58,394 bases of DNA from an uncultured Phycisphaerales bacterium (GCA_903914415.1 CAIWOY010000071.1:1-58394), one strand, 5' to 3'. Shown: positions 1-8,749, counted from the stretch's first letter. Notes: generated by a model from the letters alone, not told the origin. Program-made: numbers and translations.

Positions 1-1
1 C

Positions 2-586
2 GGCCACGGGCTGGCACGGTTCATCGACGCGGTGGTCCGCGAGGGCTCCGGCGCGCTGGATCGCCTGCCGCTGGCCATCGCGCGCGACAAGCTGACCGGG
101 GACGTCGAGCTGAAGGGCGACCTGTTTGTGTCGGGCCGGCTCTCGGGCGAGCGGGCGGCGCTTGGCGAAGGGGCAGGCAACAAGGTCGAGAAGTTCGAGC
201 AGCCTGAAGGCAAGCGCATCTTCCAGCTTGAGACCAAGCCGCGCAAGGCGCAGTCGCTTTTTGGCAAGGTGTTCAACTTTGTGGGGGCCCGGACCAACCA
301 GTACCACGCGGTGGACCGCGAAGGAACCTCCTACATGCTGGCCGGGTACTACGCGATCGTGAAGCGCGATGGCAAGGACTTTGTCGAGCTGTACTTCAGC
401 CCCGATCCGGAAGGCACCGGCTCCCGCGGCATGGTGGACCTCAAGGAGGTCAAGTTCAACGAGCTGGAGCACGACGACTCGATCCTGGGGCTGATCTTCC
501 TCGTTCCACCGGGCAAGACCATCGTCGCCGTGCAGAGCCAGGGTGGCCGCGTGGACTTCGGCACCGAGTTTCTCGTCGGGCAGTAA
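2..586 (+). CDS. Hypothetical protein, 5' end outside the window
   Basis: The reading frame is open from the first complete codon at base 2, so the gene starts upstream; the GTG at 32 is just an internal Val. About 194 residues are visible and end at a TAA at 584-586. A short stretch near residues 25-45 (DVELKGDLFVSG) has alternating hydrophobic residues, as in a beta repeat. The rest is mixed alpha/beta with a hydrophobic strand, GLIFLVPPG, near the end. No catalytic motif, signal peptide or membrane segment is visible, and I do not recognise the family. It converges with the minus-strand purU gene across a 56-bp gap. Confidence 0.75.
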   Translation, partial: GHGLARFIDAVVREGSGALDRLPLAIARDKLTGDVELKGDLFVSGRLSGERAALGEGAGNKVEKFEQPEGKRIFQLETKPRKAQSLFGKVFNFVGARTNQYHAVDREGTSYMLAGYYAIVKRDGKDFVELYFSPDPEGTGSRGMVDLKEVKFNELEHDDSILGLIFLVPPGKTIVAVQSQGGRVDFGTEFLVGQ

Positions 587-642
587 GCTGGGCTTCGAAG
601 ACTCAGCCCAGCCCACGCTGCTACTCAGCCTACGCTACTGCG

Positions 643-1497
643 CTACTCAAACACCACCGTCTTGTTTTGGCTGACGAGAATACGGTCCTCGACGTGCAGA
701 CGCACGGCGCGGGCCAGGACCATCCGCTCCAGGTCGCGGCCTTTGCGGATCAGATCCGCAATCGTGTCGCGATGACTCGTCGGCGCGGCGTCCTGCGCAA
801 TGATCGGGCCGGCGTCGAGCTGCTCGGTCACGTAGTGGCTCGTCGCTCCGATCATCTTCACGCCCCGCTCGTACGCCTGCCGGTACGGCGCCCCGCCGGC
901 GAACGCGGGCAGGAAGCTGTGGTGGATGTTGATGATGCGATGCGGATAGTGCCGCACGAATTCCGGCGACAGGACCTGCATGTAGCGGGCGAGCACGACC
1001 ACGTCCACCTGCGCCGCCGCCAGCAGCGCCAGGACCTCCCGCTCCTGCCCCGCCTTCGTCCCAGGCATTACGGGGCGGAGCTCAAACGGCACGCCTGCCT
1101 CGCGGGCGATGTCGGCAGTGTCCGGGTGGTTGCTGATCACGATCGGAATCTCGACGTCCAGCTCGCCGGACCTCCGCCGCCACAGCAGATCCGACAGGCA
1201 GTGGCCTTGTTTGCTGACCAGGATCGCCACCCGCTTGACCGGCTGCCCCCAGTGGATGCTCCATTGCATGTCGAATCGACCGGCAAGCGGCTGCCAGGCG
1301 GGGCCGAACGTATCCGGCGTGAGGACGAATCCGGCGCGCTCGATCGCAACCCGCATGAAGAACTCGCCGTGATCCAGGTCGGTGTGCTGGTCGGCATCGA
1401 GCAGATTGCCGCCCTGCTCGGCGACAAACGTCGTGACGGCCGCGACAATCCCCCGGGCGTCCCGACAGGAGATCAAGAGCCGGATAGTGTTCCGCAT
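643..1497 (-). CDS. purU: Formyltetrahydrofolate deformylase
   Basis: Hydrolyses 10-formyl-THF to formate and THF in the cytoplasm, supplying formate for PurT and balancing one-carbon pools. The 284 residues match the usual family length. Residues 6-85 form an N-terminal ACT-type domain (LLISCRDARGIVAAVT), and residues 88-284 form the formyltransferase domain. The formyltransferase triad is visible as Asn190 and His192 in INIHHSFLPAF and Asp228 in TEQLDAGPII. Having the ACT domain separates it from the purine GAR transformylase PurN. It is monocistronic on the minus strand. The upstream 270 bp up to the next gene hold nothing I recognise. Confidence 0.93.
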   Translation of the reverse strand: MRNTIRLLISCRDARGIVAAVTTFVAEQGGNLLDADQHTDLDHGEFFMRVAIERAGFVLTPDTFGPAWQPLAGRFDMQWSIHWGQPVKRVAILVSKQGHCLSDLLWRRRSGELDVEIPIVISNHPDTADIAREAGVPFELRPVMPGTKAGQEREVLALLAAAQVDVVVLARYMQVLSPEFVRHYPHRIINIHHSFLPAFAGGAPYRQAYERGVKMIGATSHYVTEQLDAGPIIAQDAAPTSHRDTIADLIRKGRDLERMVLARAVRLHVEDRILVSQNKTVVFE

Positions 1498-1767
1498 GGC
1501 GGATATGGTATCGAGACGGCGACCCCGCGTCGCGAAGCGTGCCCCGACTGGGAGTTGCCGCCCGCGATTGGGCGCTCATCGGCGCAATCATCCTGGAAGA
1601 CCCGGCCCCGGTCGTTGACTGCCCCCGCCAATCCCTCGCCCCGCTGGATCCGAAGCAGATTATCTCCGAGGTGGAGGCGCACAGATGTGGGCCGCCGAAT
1701 CGGGCGCTGACGGGGCTGACCCACCGGTTGGCCGTCCACGTCCAACATCAAGGCCCCGAGAAGCGAT

Positions 1768-2532
1768 CTACACCCACGCGTCGAGAAAGTCGAAGGCCTT
1801 TCGCCCCTCTCGGCTCAGGCGCACTCGCATCCGCTCCGTCAAGTGCCGAGCAGCCGGAGCCGAAGCCTTCATGGTCTTCTGAGCCAGATCGGCCATGAAG
1901 GTGCACACATTCAGGGCTGTGGGGGCTGTCACAATCACGGAATCCGCGTACCGGCGGCGGGAGCCGCTGGTGATGAAGCCGGGGTTCTTGTGTTGGAATC
2001 GGAAGACTCCACCATAGTGAACAAGCAGGTTTCTATCGTGCAGCAACCTGTCTAGCCTGGTAGACTCGCGCTTGCCGATCGGCGTGATGCCGAGGAGGTC
2101 CTTGTATGCTGAGTTGATCGCTCGGGGCGTTCCAAAGTCGAACTGCTCGGAGACGGCCGATCCTAATTGACGAAGCGGGTGCGTATTCAACTCGAACAAG
2201 GCCAGAGGGCTTATCCTAATCTGCCGGGCCCTTTCCTCGAGGCGATTCAGCAGCCGCGGGCAGATGTTCACAATCGATGCCCATTGGTCTCGGAAGAAGC
2301 ATTCCAGGAAAGCCACAGCGCCGATCAAGCGCAACTCGAAAGCCGTGTCACTGGCATTGCTGCGGTCGTCCACTCGTGCTCGTGATTTGATCAACTCGGC
2401 GAGGTTATCCAGATTCATCTTGAGGATCATGCCCGCGGGCACCCATCCCACGAAGTAGTCCGCCCACGATTCTCTGGGATATCGGAGATCAATTGCTCGC
2501 GTAGCCGCCACGCTGGCGCTTGGTAGGTTCAT
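1768..2532 (-). CDS. Hypothetical protein with a HEPN-like RxxxxH motif
   Basis: The open frame extends further upstream, but those residues look non-coding. The ATG at 2532 begins a normal-looking 254-residue protein (MNLPSASVAATRAID). The protein is predominantly helical with no membrane segment. Around residues 160-173 it reads LDRLLHDRNLLVHYGG: Arg167-N-L-L-V-His172 fits the Rx4-6H signature of HEPN ribonucleases and nucleic-acid-binding HEPN proteins, and the preceding LLHDR context also fits a HEPN helix. Many HEPN proteins act as toxins or abortive-infection RNases. Local base composition is less GC-rich than the neighbours, which is compatible with transfer. Function is inferred only from this motif. 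Confidence 0.7.
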   Translation of the reverse strand: MNLPSASVAATRAIDLRYPRESWADYFVGWVPAGMILKMNLDNLAELIKSRARVDDRSNASDTAFELRLIGAVAFLECFFRDQWASIVNICPRLLNRLEERARQIRISPLALFELNTHPLRQLGSAVSEQFDFGTPRAINSAYKDLLGITPIGKRESTRLDRLLHDRNLLVHYGGVFRFQHKNPGFITSGSRRRYADSVIVTAPTALNVCTFMADLAQKTMKASAPAARHLTERMRVRLSREGRKAFDFLDAWV

Positions 2533-3009
2533 CGGGCTGAGTACCTTCACCGGTTGCCACGACGCCTGAGGTCCCGCGCTGCCTTGATGCGCGTGAACCA
2601 CAAAAGCGCCTCGCGTAGCATAACCGGGCGATGCAGATCCGGTGCAGCGGATTGTACGTCGCGCACGCGCACCGCCGACCACGCCGTGTGCTTCGCCTCG
2701 CCTGCGACGAACTTTGGTCCAATCCGTCTCTCATCGAGAGCGAGCGTGCGCTCCTGCCCAGCGTTGTCGGCGGCCGTCAGCCCAGAAACGCGACAGACCG
2801 TAAGTTCATTGAGCAAGCCGACTTGCGCGGCCGAATGCAGTCGGGATCACTTTTCGCGTGCGATTTCCTGCCCCACAACCTTCAGTCCGATGTATTATTA
2901 AGAGTAAGTATACGCCCTGGCGTTCTGCGGGATGCCAGGTCACAATTACTGAGCGATCGGCGACGACGTTCGTCGGTCGCTCTTGTTATTCTGCGGGCGG
3001 GAGTTCGAC
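2533..3009. other. Intergenic region between divergent HEPN-like and NYN genes
   Basis: This 477-bp stretch separates two divergent putative RNA-targeting genes. It is AT-richer than the rest of the window, especially at 2885-2960. Short open frames occur on both strands (for example minus 2547-2816, 89 codons), but none shows a recognisable domain or a good ribosome binding site. AT-rich hexamers such as TATTAT at 2893-2898 could belong to a promoter for the NYN gene, but I could not pair them with a convincing -35. It may contain decayed genes. Confidence 0.4.
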
Positions 3010-3561
3010 ATGGATCGGGTAGCGATCTTTCTGGATGGGGCGTACCTGGACTTCGGCCTGCGAGATGAGTTTGGGGCCGCGCGTCTCGATTTTCATCGCC
3101 TGGCGCAAACCCTCGCAGGTGGGCGCGAAATCCTCCGGACGTACTACTACCACTGCTTGCCTTACCAGTCGGACCCGCCGACGCAGCAGGAGGCGGAGCG
3201 GTTCGGGCGGATGCAGTCGTTTGTCGGTCAGCTCAAGCGGCTGCCGCGCTTCGAGGTCCGGCTTGGAAAGCTCGCGTTCCGCGGCACCGGCGACGACGGA
3301 CGGCCCATCTTCGTGCAGAAACGCGTGGACATCATGCTCGGCGTGGACCTCGTGCAGCTTAGCACCAAACGGCTGATCTCCACCGCCGTGTTGGTGGCCG
3401 GCGATAGCGATTTCCTGCCGGCCGTGCAGATTGCGCGCGAGGAAGGCGTGCTCGTCCACCTGTATCACTTCACCGTCCATCAGCCGCACCGGGAGCTCTG
3501 GGACGCGTGCGATGAGCGGACGGCGGTCAATCAGCAGTTGATCGATTCAGTCCGGCGGTAA
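3010..3561 (+). CDS. NYN domain (PIN-like, LabA/DUF88 type) putative RNase
   Basis: A 183-residue cytoplasmic protein of the NYN family, metal-dependent PIN-fold RNases. The ATG at 3010 is chosen because GGGAG lies seven bases upstream and the family's N-terminal strand starts right there (MDRVAIFLDGAYLDFG). Acidic residues expected in the metal site are Asp9 (FLDGAYL), Asp107 in KRVDIMLGVD, and Asp132/Asp134 in VAGDSDFLPAV. The last of these is the characteristic NYN GDSDF block. The full domain is present and there is no added regulatory domain. It is divergent from the HEPN-like gene and followed 189 bp later by a methyltransferase gene. Confidence 0.88.
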   Translation: MDRVAIFLDGAYLDFGLRDEFGAARLDFHRLAQTLAGGREILRTYYYHCLPYQSDPPTQQEAERFGRMQSFVGQLKRLPRFEVRLGKLAFRGTGDDGRPIFVQKRVDIMLGVDLVQLSTKRLISTAVLVAGDSDFLPAVQIAREEGVLVHLYHFTVHQPHRELWDACDERTAVNQQLIDSVRR

Positions 3562-3750
3562 CGCCGTCTGTGCCAGGCAGAGCGCCCGGACCGGCCTGTG
3601 CCGCCTCCGGCAGCCGCAAGCACCGTCGCTACGCGTCAAGCCAAGCGGGTCGGGGCCCTGTGCCCGGCGAACTTCTCGCCCTCTAGGTTTGCCCGCGCGT
3701 ATCGCCGCACCTACGCTCCTCTGGCCCAAACAAGCCCGGAGATCGGCACG

Positions 3751-4305
3751 ATGCCCAGCAACGTCTGCCCCTGGTGGCTCGGGTACTTCATCGACAACCG
3801 GCTGCGCCGGCTGATCCACGACCCCGCGCGGACCGTCGGCCCCTACGTCCGGCCCGGCATGACGGCGCTCGACGTCGGCTGCGGCATGGGGGTTTTTTCG
3901 ATCGCGATCGCGGAATTGGTCGGACCCGGCGGGCGTGTCATCGCGGCGGACGTTCAGCCGCAGATGCTACGCGTCTTGCAGCGGCGGGCCGCACGGGCGG
4001 GCGTCGCGGACCGGATTCGCGTGCACCGCTGCGAACCGCGTCACCTAGGCGTAACCACGCCGTGCGATTTCGCGCTCGCCTTCGCCATGCTGCACGAAGT
4101 TCCGGACCCCGCCCGGCTGCTCGCAGGAATCCATGCGTGCCTGAAGCCCGGCGGGCGGCTGCTTCTCGCGGAGCCGCGACTGCACGTGTCCGCGCGGGCC
4201 TTTGACGACGAGTTGGCGCTGGCCGCCCGTGCAGGGCTGACGCTTTGCGCACGGCCGGCGGTGCGTTGGTGCCACGTGGCGTTGCTCGAGCGAAAAGCGG
4301 CCTAG
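3751..4305 (+). CDS. Class I SAM-dependent methyltransferase
   Basis: The open frame starts at 3598, but the ATG at 3751 is preferred: GGAG precedes it at about nine bases, and the resulting protein begins MPSNVCPWWLGYF, a typical start for this methyltransferase subgroup. The 184 residues carry motif I as LDVGCGMGVF (residues 40-49), an acidic strand-2 end in IAADVQ, and the motif IV-like FAMLHEVPDP followed by LKPGGRLLLAEP. The fold is complete and soluble. The substrate cannot be read from the sequence. Relatives with CPWW starts are generally annotated only as methyltransferase domain proteins. Confidence 0.85.
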   Translation: MPSNVCPWWLGYFIDNRLRRLIHDPARTVGPYVRPGMTALDVGCGMGVFSIAIAELVGPGGRVIAADVQPQMLRVLQRRAARAGVADRIRVHRCEPRHLGVTTPCDFALAFAMLHEVPDPARLLAGIHACLKPGGRLLLAEPRLHVSARAFDDELALAARAGLTLCARPAVRWCHVALLERKAA

Positions 4306-4386
4306 GTTCGCCAGCGGGACGGATATACTGCGCCGCGGCGCGTCTGGGTCGACGAAACCGCAGCCTGTATTCGAAGGGACGGTGCC

Positions 4387-5106
4387 ATGTCGCCTGCCAA
4401 GTCACGTACATCGCGAATCACCGTTACGGTCATGCTTGGTCTCACTGCCCTCGGCGTGGGGGCCGTGTGGGTCGCGGGGCAGGACTCGCGGCCGACGACG
4501 CCCGACCCAGCGCGGTTTGCGGACGAGATTGGGCGGTTGGTTGAATGGGACCGCAAGAACTCGTTTCCCAAAGACGCCATCCTCTTCGTCGGGAGCTCCA
4601 GCATTCGCGCCTGGAGCACGCACGAGAGCTTCCCGCAGTGGCCGGTGATCAATCGCGGCTTCGGCGGCAGCCACATCCGCGACGTCAACCACTACTTCAA
4701 GCAGGTCGTCGAGCCGTACCGGGCGAAGGTCATCGTGTTCTATGCCGGCGACAACGACATCGCGGCCGGCGTCACGCCCGAGCAGGTGCGCGACGACTTC
4801 GCGGCGTTCGTCCGGCTCGTGCGGGCGGCGCAGCCCGAGACGCCAATCGTGTTCCTCTCGATCAAGCCGAGCCAAAGCCGCTGGGAGTACTGGGCGCGGA
4901 CGCAGGAGGCGAACGCGCTGATCCGCGCGCTGGCGGAGAAGGACGGCACGCTCACGTATGTCGATGCGGGCACGCCGTTACTTGGTGCCGGCGGCGAGCC
5001 GCGGGCGGAGCTGTATAAGGACGACAGGCTGCATCTCAACGATGCGGGCTACGCGGTCTGGACGCGCGCGCTCACGTCGGTACTGGAAAAGCTGATATCG
5101 CGGTAG
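4387..5106 (+). CDS. SGNH/GDSL-type hydrolase, membrane-anchored or secreted
   Basis: A 239-residue hydrolase with an N-terminal hydrophobic segment (residues 11-30), probably an uncleaved anchor or a signal peptide ending near VAGQD. SGNH blocks are visible: block I FVGSSSIRAW with nucleophile Ser71, block II NRGFGGSH (Gly), block III AGDNDI with Asn123, and block V with Asp213 and His216 in DDRLHLN. The family includes esterases, acyl-lipid hydrolases and carbohydrate acetyl-esterases, and the exact substrate is not readable. An upstream TATACT at 4324-4329 could be a -10 element, but no clear -35 accompanies it. Confidence 0.88.
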   Translation: MSPAKSRTSRITVTVMLGLTALGVGAVWVAGQDSRPTTPDPARFADEIGRLVEWDRKNSFPKDAILFVGSSSIRAWSTHESFPQWPVINRGFGGSHIRDVNHYFKQVVEPYRAKVIVFYAGDNDIAAGVTPEQVRDDFAAFVRLVRAAQPETPIVFLSIKPSQSRWEYWARTQEANALIRALAEKDGTLTYVDAGTPLLGAGGEPRAELYKDDRLHLNDAGYAVWTRALTSVLEKLISR

Positions 5107-5121
5107 GGCGCGCGGATTTCG

Positions 5122-6312
5122 CTATGTTGATGGCAGTGCCGGCGGTTCGATCGGCGGCTCGGTCACGGGCTCCGCGGGCCACTGCCGCAGGCACCAACGG
5201 AGGATCGGCACGCTGATGATTGCGAACGGGAGGATGGCGAGCTCGATCCACCAGGCGGAACAGAACATCATCGCGCCCGTCAGGTGGGCCACGCCGGCGA
5301 CGGCGTCAATGGCCGTCATGATCAGGAAGCCATACCAGAAATAGGCGGCGCGGCGACGCATGATGGCCAGCATGACCAGCGTCCGCGACGACGTGTGGCA
5401 GAGGATCGCGATGATGCGCTCGAGGGGGCCCGCCAGCCAGGACAGCGGCGTGGCGGCGACGGTGGCAGCCACCCCGGTCAGCGCCGACTCCGTGCTGGGT
5501 ACTCCGACGACGACGACCAGCGTCCCAATGAGCGCAGCCACGCCGAGGAGAAGCGCTTCGATGCCGCCGGCTCCGACGCCGATGGAGACGGCGCGGTGTG
5601 GTGTGGCGGCCAGCTTGCGCCAGATTAGGGCGACGACGAGCGTGACGCCGATCTCGAAGACGCCGGTGAGCAGGCCGATGTAGAGGGCGCCCGCGGCGAT
5701 GTACGCGCCGCGCGGCAGCGCCGCTTCCAGGGCGTGGAGCACGGGTTTGGTGAGCGGGATTGAGCAGGCGAATTTGAGGGCGACGCCGACGGCCCAGATG
5801 GCGGCCCCGACCCACTGCCAGCGCCATTGATCGTGCGACCACAGCTTCCAGCCGACCGTGAAAGCGAGCGCGACGAGGATCATGAGCGGACCGGCGAGCA
5901 GCAGAGGGTAGAGCGCCGCCCGCGGCGGGACGGCGTACAGCAGCACGTTCCAGCGGCCGCGCGCGGCAGCGGTGGCGAGTTCGAGGCGGACCTGCTGCGC
6001 CCCCGCGGGCAACTTCAGCGTCGATCCGCTCAGCGTGAAGTTCCCGCCCCAGGCGTGCGTGGCGAGCGGCGTGTCGTTGGGGTCGAGCACGCGAAGGGTT
6101 ACTTTTCCCTCGCTCAGCCGGGACTGGACGGTCAGCCCCAGCTTCGTGACCCCCGCCGGAATGGTGACCGGGAATCGCTCAGTCTTTGTCTCCGCCTGGG
6201 CCGCGCTCTCGCGTGAGAGGTTGAGCAAGGCGTCGGCATTGGCTGATGACGCGCTCGCCAGGCCGAGGAGAATCAGAGCTGCAAGCCCAGGATTTCGATC
6301 GCGCCAATTCAT
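5122..6312 (-). CDS. YhfC-like (PrsW/CAAX-superfamily) membrane protein with N-terminal beta domain
   Basis: The ATG at 6312 is preferred over the one at 6330 because AAGG lies nine bases upstream. The 396-residue protein has a signal peptide (residues 8-27), an extracytoplasmic beta-rich domain to about residue 125, then seven or eight membrane helices. The membrane part resembles YhfC glutamic-type intramembrane proteases: LTGVFEIGVTL, the helix IGVGAGGIEALLLG, and ERIIAILCHTSSRTLVML with a conserved His. The first motif has a single Glu and lacks the usual EE pair and Arg, so catalytic activity is uncertain. It lies 22-40 bp downstream of the symporter gene and is probably co-transcribed with it. 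Confidence 0.65.
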   Translation of the reverse strand: MNWRDRNPGLAALILLGLASASSANADALLNLSRESAAQAETKTERFPVTIPAGVTKLGLTVQSRLSEGKVTLRVLDPNDTPLATHAWGGNFTLSGSTLKLPAGAQQVRLELATAAARGRWNVLLYAVPPRAALYPLLLAGPLMILVALAFTVGWKLWSHDQWRWQWVGAAIWAVGVALKFACSIPLTKPVLHALEAALPRGAYIAAGALYIGLLTGVFEIGVTLVVALIWRKLAATPHRAVSIGVGAGGIEALLLGVAALIGTLVVVVGVPSTESALTGVAATVAATPLSWLAGPLERIIAILCHTSSRTLVMLAIMRRRAAYFWYGFLIMTAIDAVAGVAHLTGAMMFCSAWWIELAILPFAIISVPILRWCLRQWPAEPVTEPPIEPPALPST

Positions 6313-6352
6313 GGTCGTGGCCCTTGTCATTCAGGCGGGTCGGCCGCTGCTG

Positions 6353-7714
6353 TCAGTTCCGCCGCGCTTCCGTTCGATTCACGCACACTGCGACCGCGAT
6401 ATCGCCGGTGACGTTCAGCACGGTGCGGCACATATCCAGCAGGCGGTCGAGGCCCAGGATAATCGCGATGCCCTCCACCGGGACGCCGACAGTTTGCAGG
6501 ACGACGACGACGAGCGGCAGCGAGCCGCCGGGGATGCCGGCGGTGCCGACGCCCGCGAGCACGGCCATCAGGGCGACCGTGAGCTGCTGGGCGACGGTCA
6601 GGTGTACGCCGAAGACCTGCGCGAGGAAGAGTACGGTGACGCCCTCGTAGAGCGCGGTGCCGTTCTGGTTGGCGGTGGAGCCGACGGTGAGAACGAAGCC
6701 GGCGATCTCGCGGCGGACGCCGAGGTTCTGCTCGGTAACGCGCAGCGAGGTCGGCAGGGTGGCGTTGGAGGACGACGTGGCGAAGGCGGTGACGATCGCC
6801 TCCGAGATGCGGCCGAAGAAGCGCAGGGGGTTCATGCGGGCTACCAGTACGAGCAGCAGCGAGTACACGACACAGAAGTGCAGGCTCAAACCGCCGAGCA
6901 CCGTGACCACGTACCAAGCGAGCATGCGCAGGATGTCGACGCCGAGTAGCGCGGTCAGGGCGAAGACCAGACACGCGACGGCCAGCGGGGCGAGGCGCAT
7001 CGCGAAGCCGACGATGACCATAACGGTGTCGTAGATGCCTTCCAGCAGGGCGACGACGGGTTGGGTGCGCTCCGGTGCGAGTGTGAGGGCCACGCCGAAG
7101 ATCAGGGCGAAGAACATGACGGCCAACATGCCGCCGCCGGGCGAGCTGCCGTCGAGGGCGCCGACCATCTCCCGTAGCGGGTTCTTGGGGATGATGTCGA
7201 GCAAGGCGTCGCGGAGCGGCTTGGCCTGGCGGGCCAGGGCCACGTTCTCGTCGGCCTGTGGGGCGTAGCGGGCGCGGAGCGTCGCACGCTGCTCATCGCT
7301 GAGGTGCGCCCCGGGGCGGATCACGTTGCTGAGCATCACGCCGATGCCGACAGAGCACGCCGACAGGATGACCGTGTAGAGGAGCGTCTTCAGGCCGACG
7401 CGGCCGAGGCGTCGCACGTCCCCGATGCCCGCCACGCCCAGCACGAGCGCCGAGAACACCAGCGGCAGCACGACCATGAAGATCAGGCGGAGGAAGACCT
7501 GCCCGACCGGCTCAGCGATGTTGTGGACGCACCACAGCAACCCGGCGTGCGGCGTGCCGTCGGGCTGGCGGGGGCACAGCGCGTTGGCGGCGATGCCAGC
7601 GGCGGCGCCGACCGCCAGACCGATGAGGATCTGTGCGGGCAGGGGTAAGCGCGGCCCCGCGCGGCTTGCGACGGGGGCCACGGGTTCGGGTTGTCCACCG
7701 GCGTCGGCGGTCAC
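6353..7714 (-). CDS. Dicarboxylate/amino acid:cation symporter (DAACS family)
   Basis: An inner-membrane sodium- or proton-coupled carrier for C4-dicarboxylates or acidic amino acids. The frame is open to an ATG at 7846, but the GTG at 7714 is favoured: GGAG lies nine bases upstream and the extra 44 residues are Arg/Pro-rich and atypical. The resulting 453 residues fit the family. Diagnostic elements are the serine-rich hairpin ATSSSNATLPTSL, the TM7 signature TANQNGTALYEG (usually NMDGT, so here Gln replaces Met and Asn replaces Asp), AGIPGGSL in hairpin 2, and DRLLDMCRTVLNVTGD in TM8. The TM7 substitution could affect cation or substrate preference, so no specific symbol is given. Confidence 0.9.
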   Translation of the reverse strand: MTADAGGQPEPVAPVASRAGPRLPLPAQILIGLAVGAAAGIAANALCPRQPDGTPHAGLLWCVHNIAEPVGQVFLRLIFMVVLPLVFSALVLGVAGIGDVRRLGRVGLKTLLYTVILSACSVGIGVMLSNVIRPGAHLSDEQRATLRARYAPQADENVALARQAKPLRDALLDIIPKNPLREMVGALDGSSPGGGMLAVMFFALIFGVALTLAPERTQPVVALLEGIYDTVMVIVGFAMRLAPLAVACLVFALTALLGVDILRMLAWYVVTVLGGLSLHFCVVYSLLLVLVARMNPLRFFGRISEAIVTAFATSSSNATLPTSLRVTEQNLGVRREIAGFVLTVGSTANQNGTALYEGVTVLFLAQVFGVHLTVAQQLTVALMAVLAGVGTAGIPGGSLPLVVVVLQTVGVPVEGIAIILGLDRLLDMCRTVLNVTGDIAVAVCVNRTEARRN

Positions 7715-7957
7715 GTGCGGGCGCTCCGTTGGCCGAGGGCGGATTGTAATCCGAAGCGGGCCGGGAGCGGCGCGGCGGATTACGCGGGGGCTCAATTGGC
7801 GTGCGGAGCCCGGAATGGGCGCGCGGGCGGCGGCGGCCTTGTTCACGGCCCCGGCGGCGTTAGACTAGCCGTCCGAACGGCGTGGTTTGAGGTGTGCGGC
7901 TTGCGGACGGGTTCCGGCCCGTCGCCCAGCGGCTAGCAAATCAAGGAGAAAACAGTG

Positions 7958-8515
7958 ATGAAGCGAATCGTTTCCTGTCTCGCGGCGTCGGTGGGTTTCG
8001 CGTTCGTCGTCGGGTGCGGACCGGGTGCCGGGGAGGCCGGCATGGGCATCTCGGTGATGTCGAACCTGATGCGCAAGGACACGAACCTGCGCATTTTCCT
8101 GGACGGCCACCAAGGCAAGCAGAGCGCGCTTAAGAAGGGGGTCACGGGCTACTCGGCGTTCACGGTCAAGGAAGAGTCCACTTGCTCGCCGATGTTCCGC
8201 TATGAAATCATCGAAGCCAAGAAGTTCGGGTTCATCAAGCACGTCTCGATGCAGGTGCACCCGAAGTTCGAGGCCGACTTCTCCGACATCGCGGACTACG
8301 TCATTCACTCGCGGGAGCTGAACAACCCCGAGGCGAACATGAAGCCCGGCGTCGACTACGATCTGTCCAACCTGGGCAAGGACTTCCGCATCATGGATCG
8401 GCATGACAAGGAAGTCGAAAAGGTCGAGTTCAAGCCCGGCCTCGACTACATGCTGGTCTTCACCGTCGCCGGCGATAAGAGCGAGACGACGCAGATCTTC
8501 TTCAAGACGAAGTAG
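7958..8515 (+). CDS. Hypothetical lipoprotein
   Basis: The start is the ATG at 7958, preceded by AAGGAG at nine bases; an in-frame GTG directly before it is less likely. The 185-residue product begins with a lipoprotein signal (MKRIVSCLAASVGFAFVVGC) with lipidated Cys20. The mature part is rich in Lys/Asp/Glu and alternating hydrophobic residues and is probably a beta-rich periplasmic domain; FKPGLDYMLVFTVAGDKSE near the end looks like the last strands of an immunoglobulin-like sandwich. No enzyme motif is seen and the family is not recognised. It is divergent from the symporter gene, with a 243-bp gap. Confidence 0.8.
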   Translation: MKRIVSCLAASVGFAFVVGCGPGAGEAGMGISVMSNLMRKDTNLRIFLDGHQGKQSALKKGVTGYSAFTVKEESTCSPMFRYEIIEAKKFGFIKHVSMQVHPKFEADFSDIADYVIHSRELNNPEANMKPGVDYDLSNLGKDFRIMDRHDKEVEKVEFKPGLDYMLVFTVAGDKSETTQIFFKTK

Positions 8516-8532
8516 AGCGGCGGCGGACGTGG

Positions 8533-8687
8533 CGTAGCGGCCGGCGTCCGGCAACGTAGCGGCCGGCGCCCCTGCCGGCCGTAGCGGGCCGTGTGGCCTC
8601 CTACGGCCGACACGGGGGTCGGCCGCTACGTTTCCCGGCGCGGGTCGGCCGCTACATTTCTCCGCGTGAGTCGGCCGGTACGTTTCC
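8533..8687. repeat. Cluster of short palindromic repeat units (CGTAGCGGCCGGC type)
   Basis: The intergenic DNA before the dehydrogenase gene holds several copies of one unit in both orientations. Forward copies of CGTAGCGGCCGGCG start at 8533 and 8555, with a decayed copy at 8580. Inverted copies of GTCGGCCGCTAC start at 8618 and 8644, with a variant at 8670; the inverted copies are followed by the shared tail (G/A)TTTC. The arrangement could fold into several stem-loops. It looks like a small nest of dispersed extragenic palindromes, a mobile-repeat type common in planctomycete genomes. Confidence 0.7.
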
Positions 8688-8749
8688 TGGCGTGGGCCGC
8701 GTTTGTGGCAGAACGCGTGCGCGACCCGTAGCCGCCTCGCGAGGGACTT

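Noticed and set aside
2547-2816. Small minus-strand ORF (89 codons) upstream of the HEPN-like gene
   Set aside because: No recognisable domain, no clear Shine-Dalgarno, and overlapping frames of similar length on the other strand; it may be a gene remnant, but this cannot be supported.
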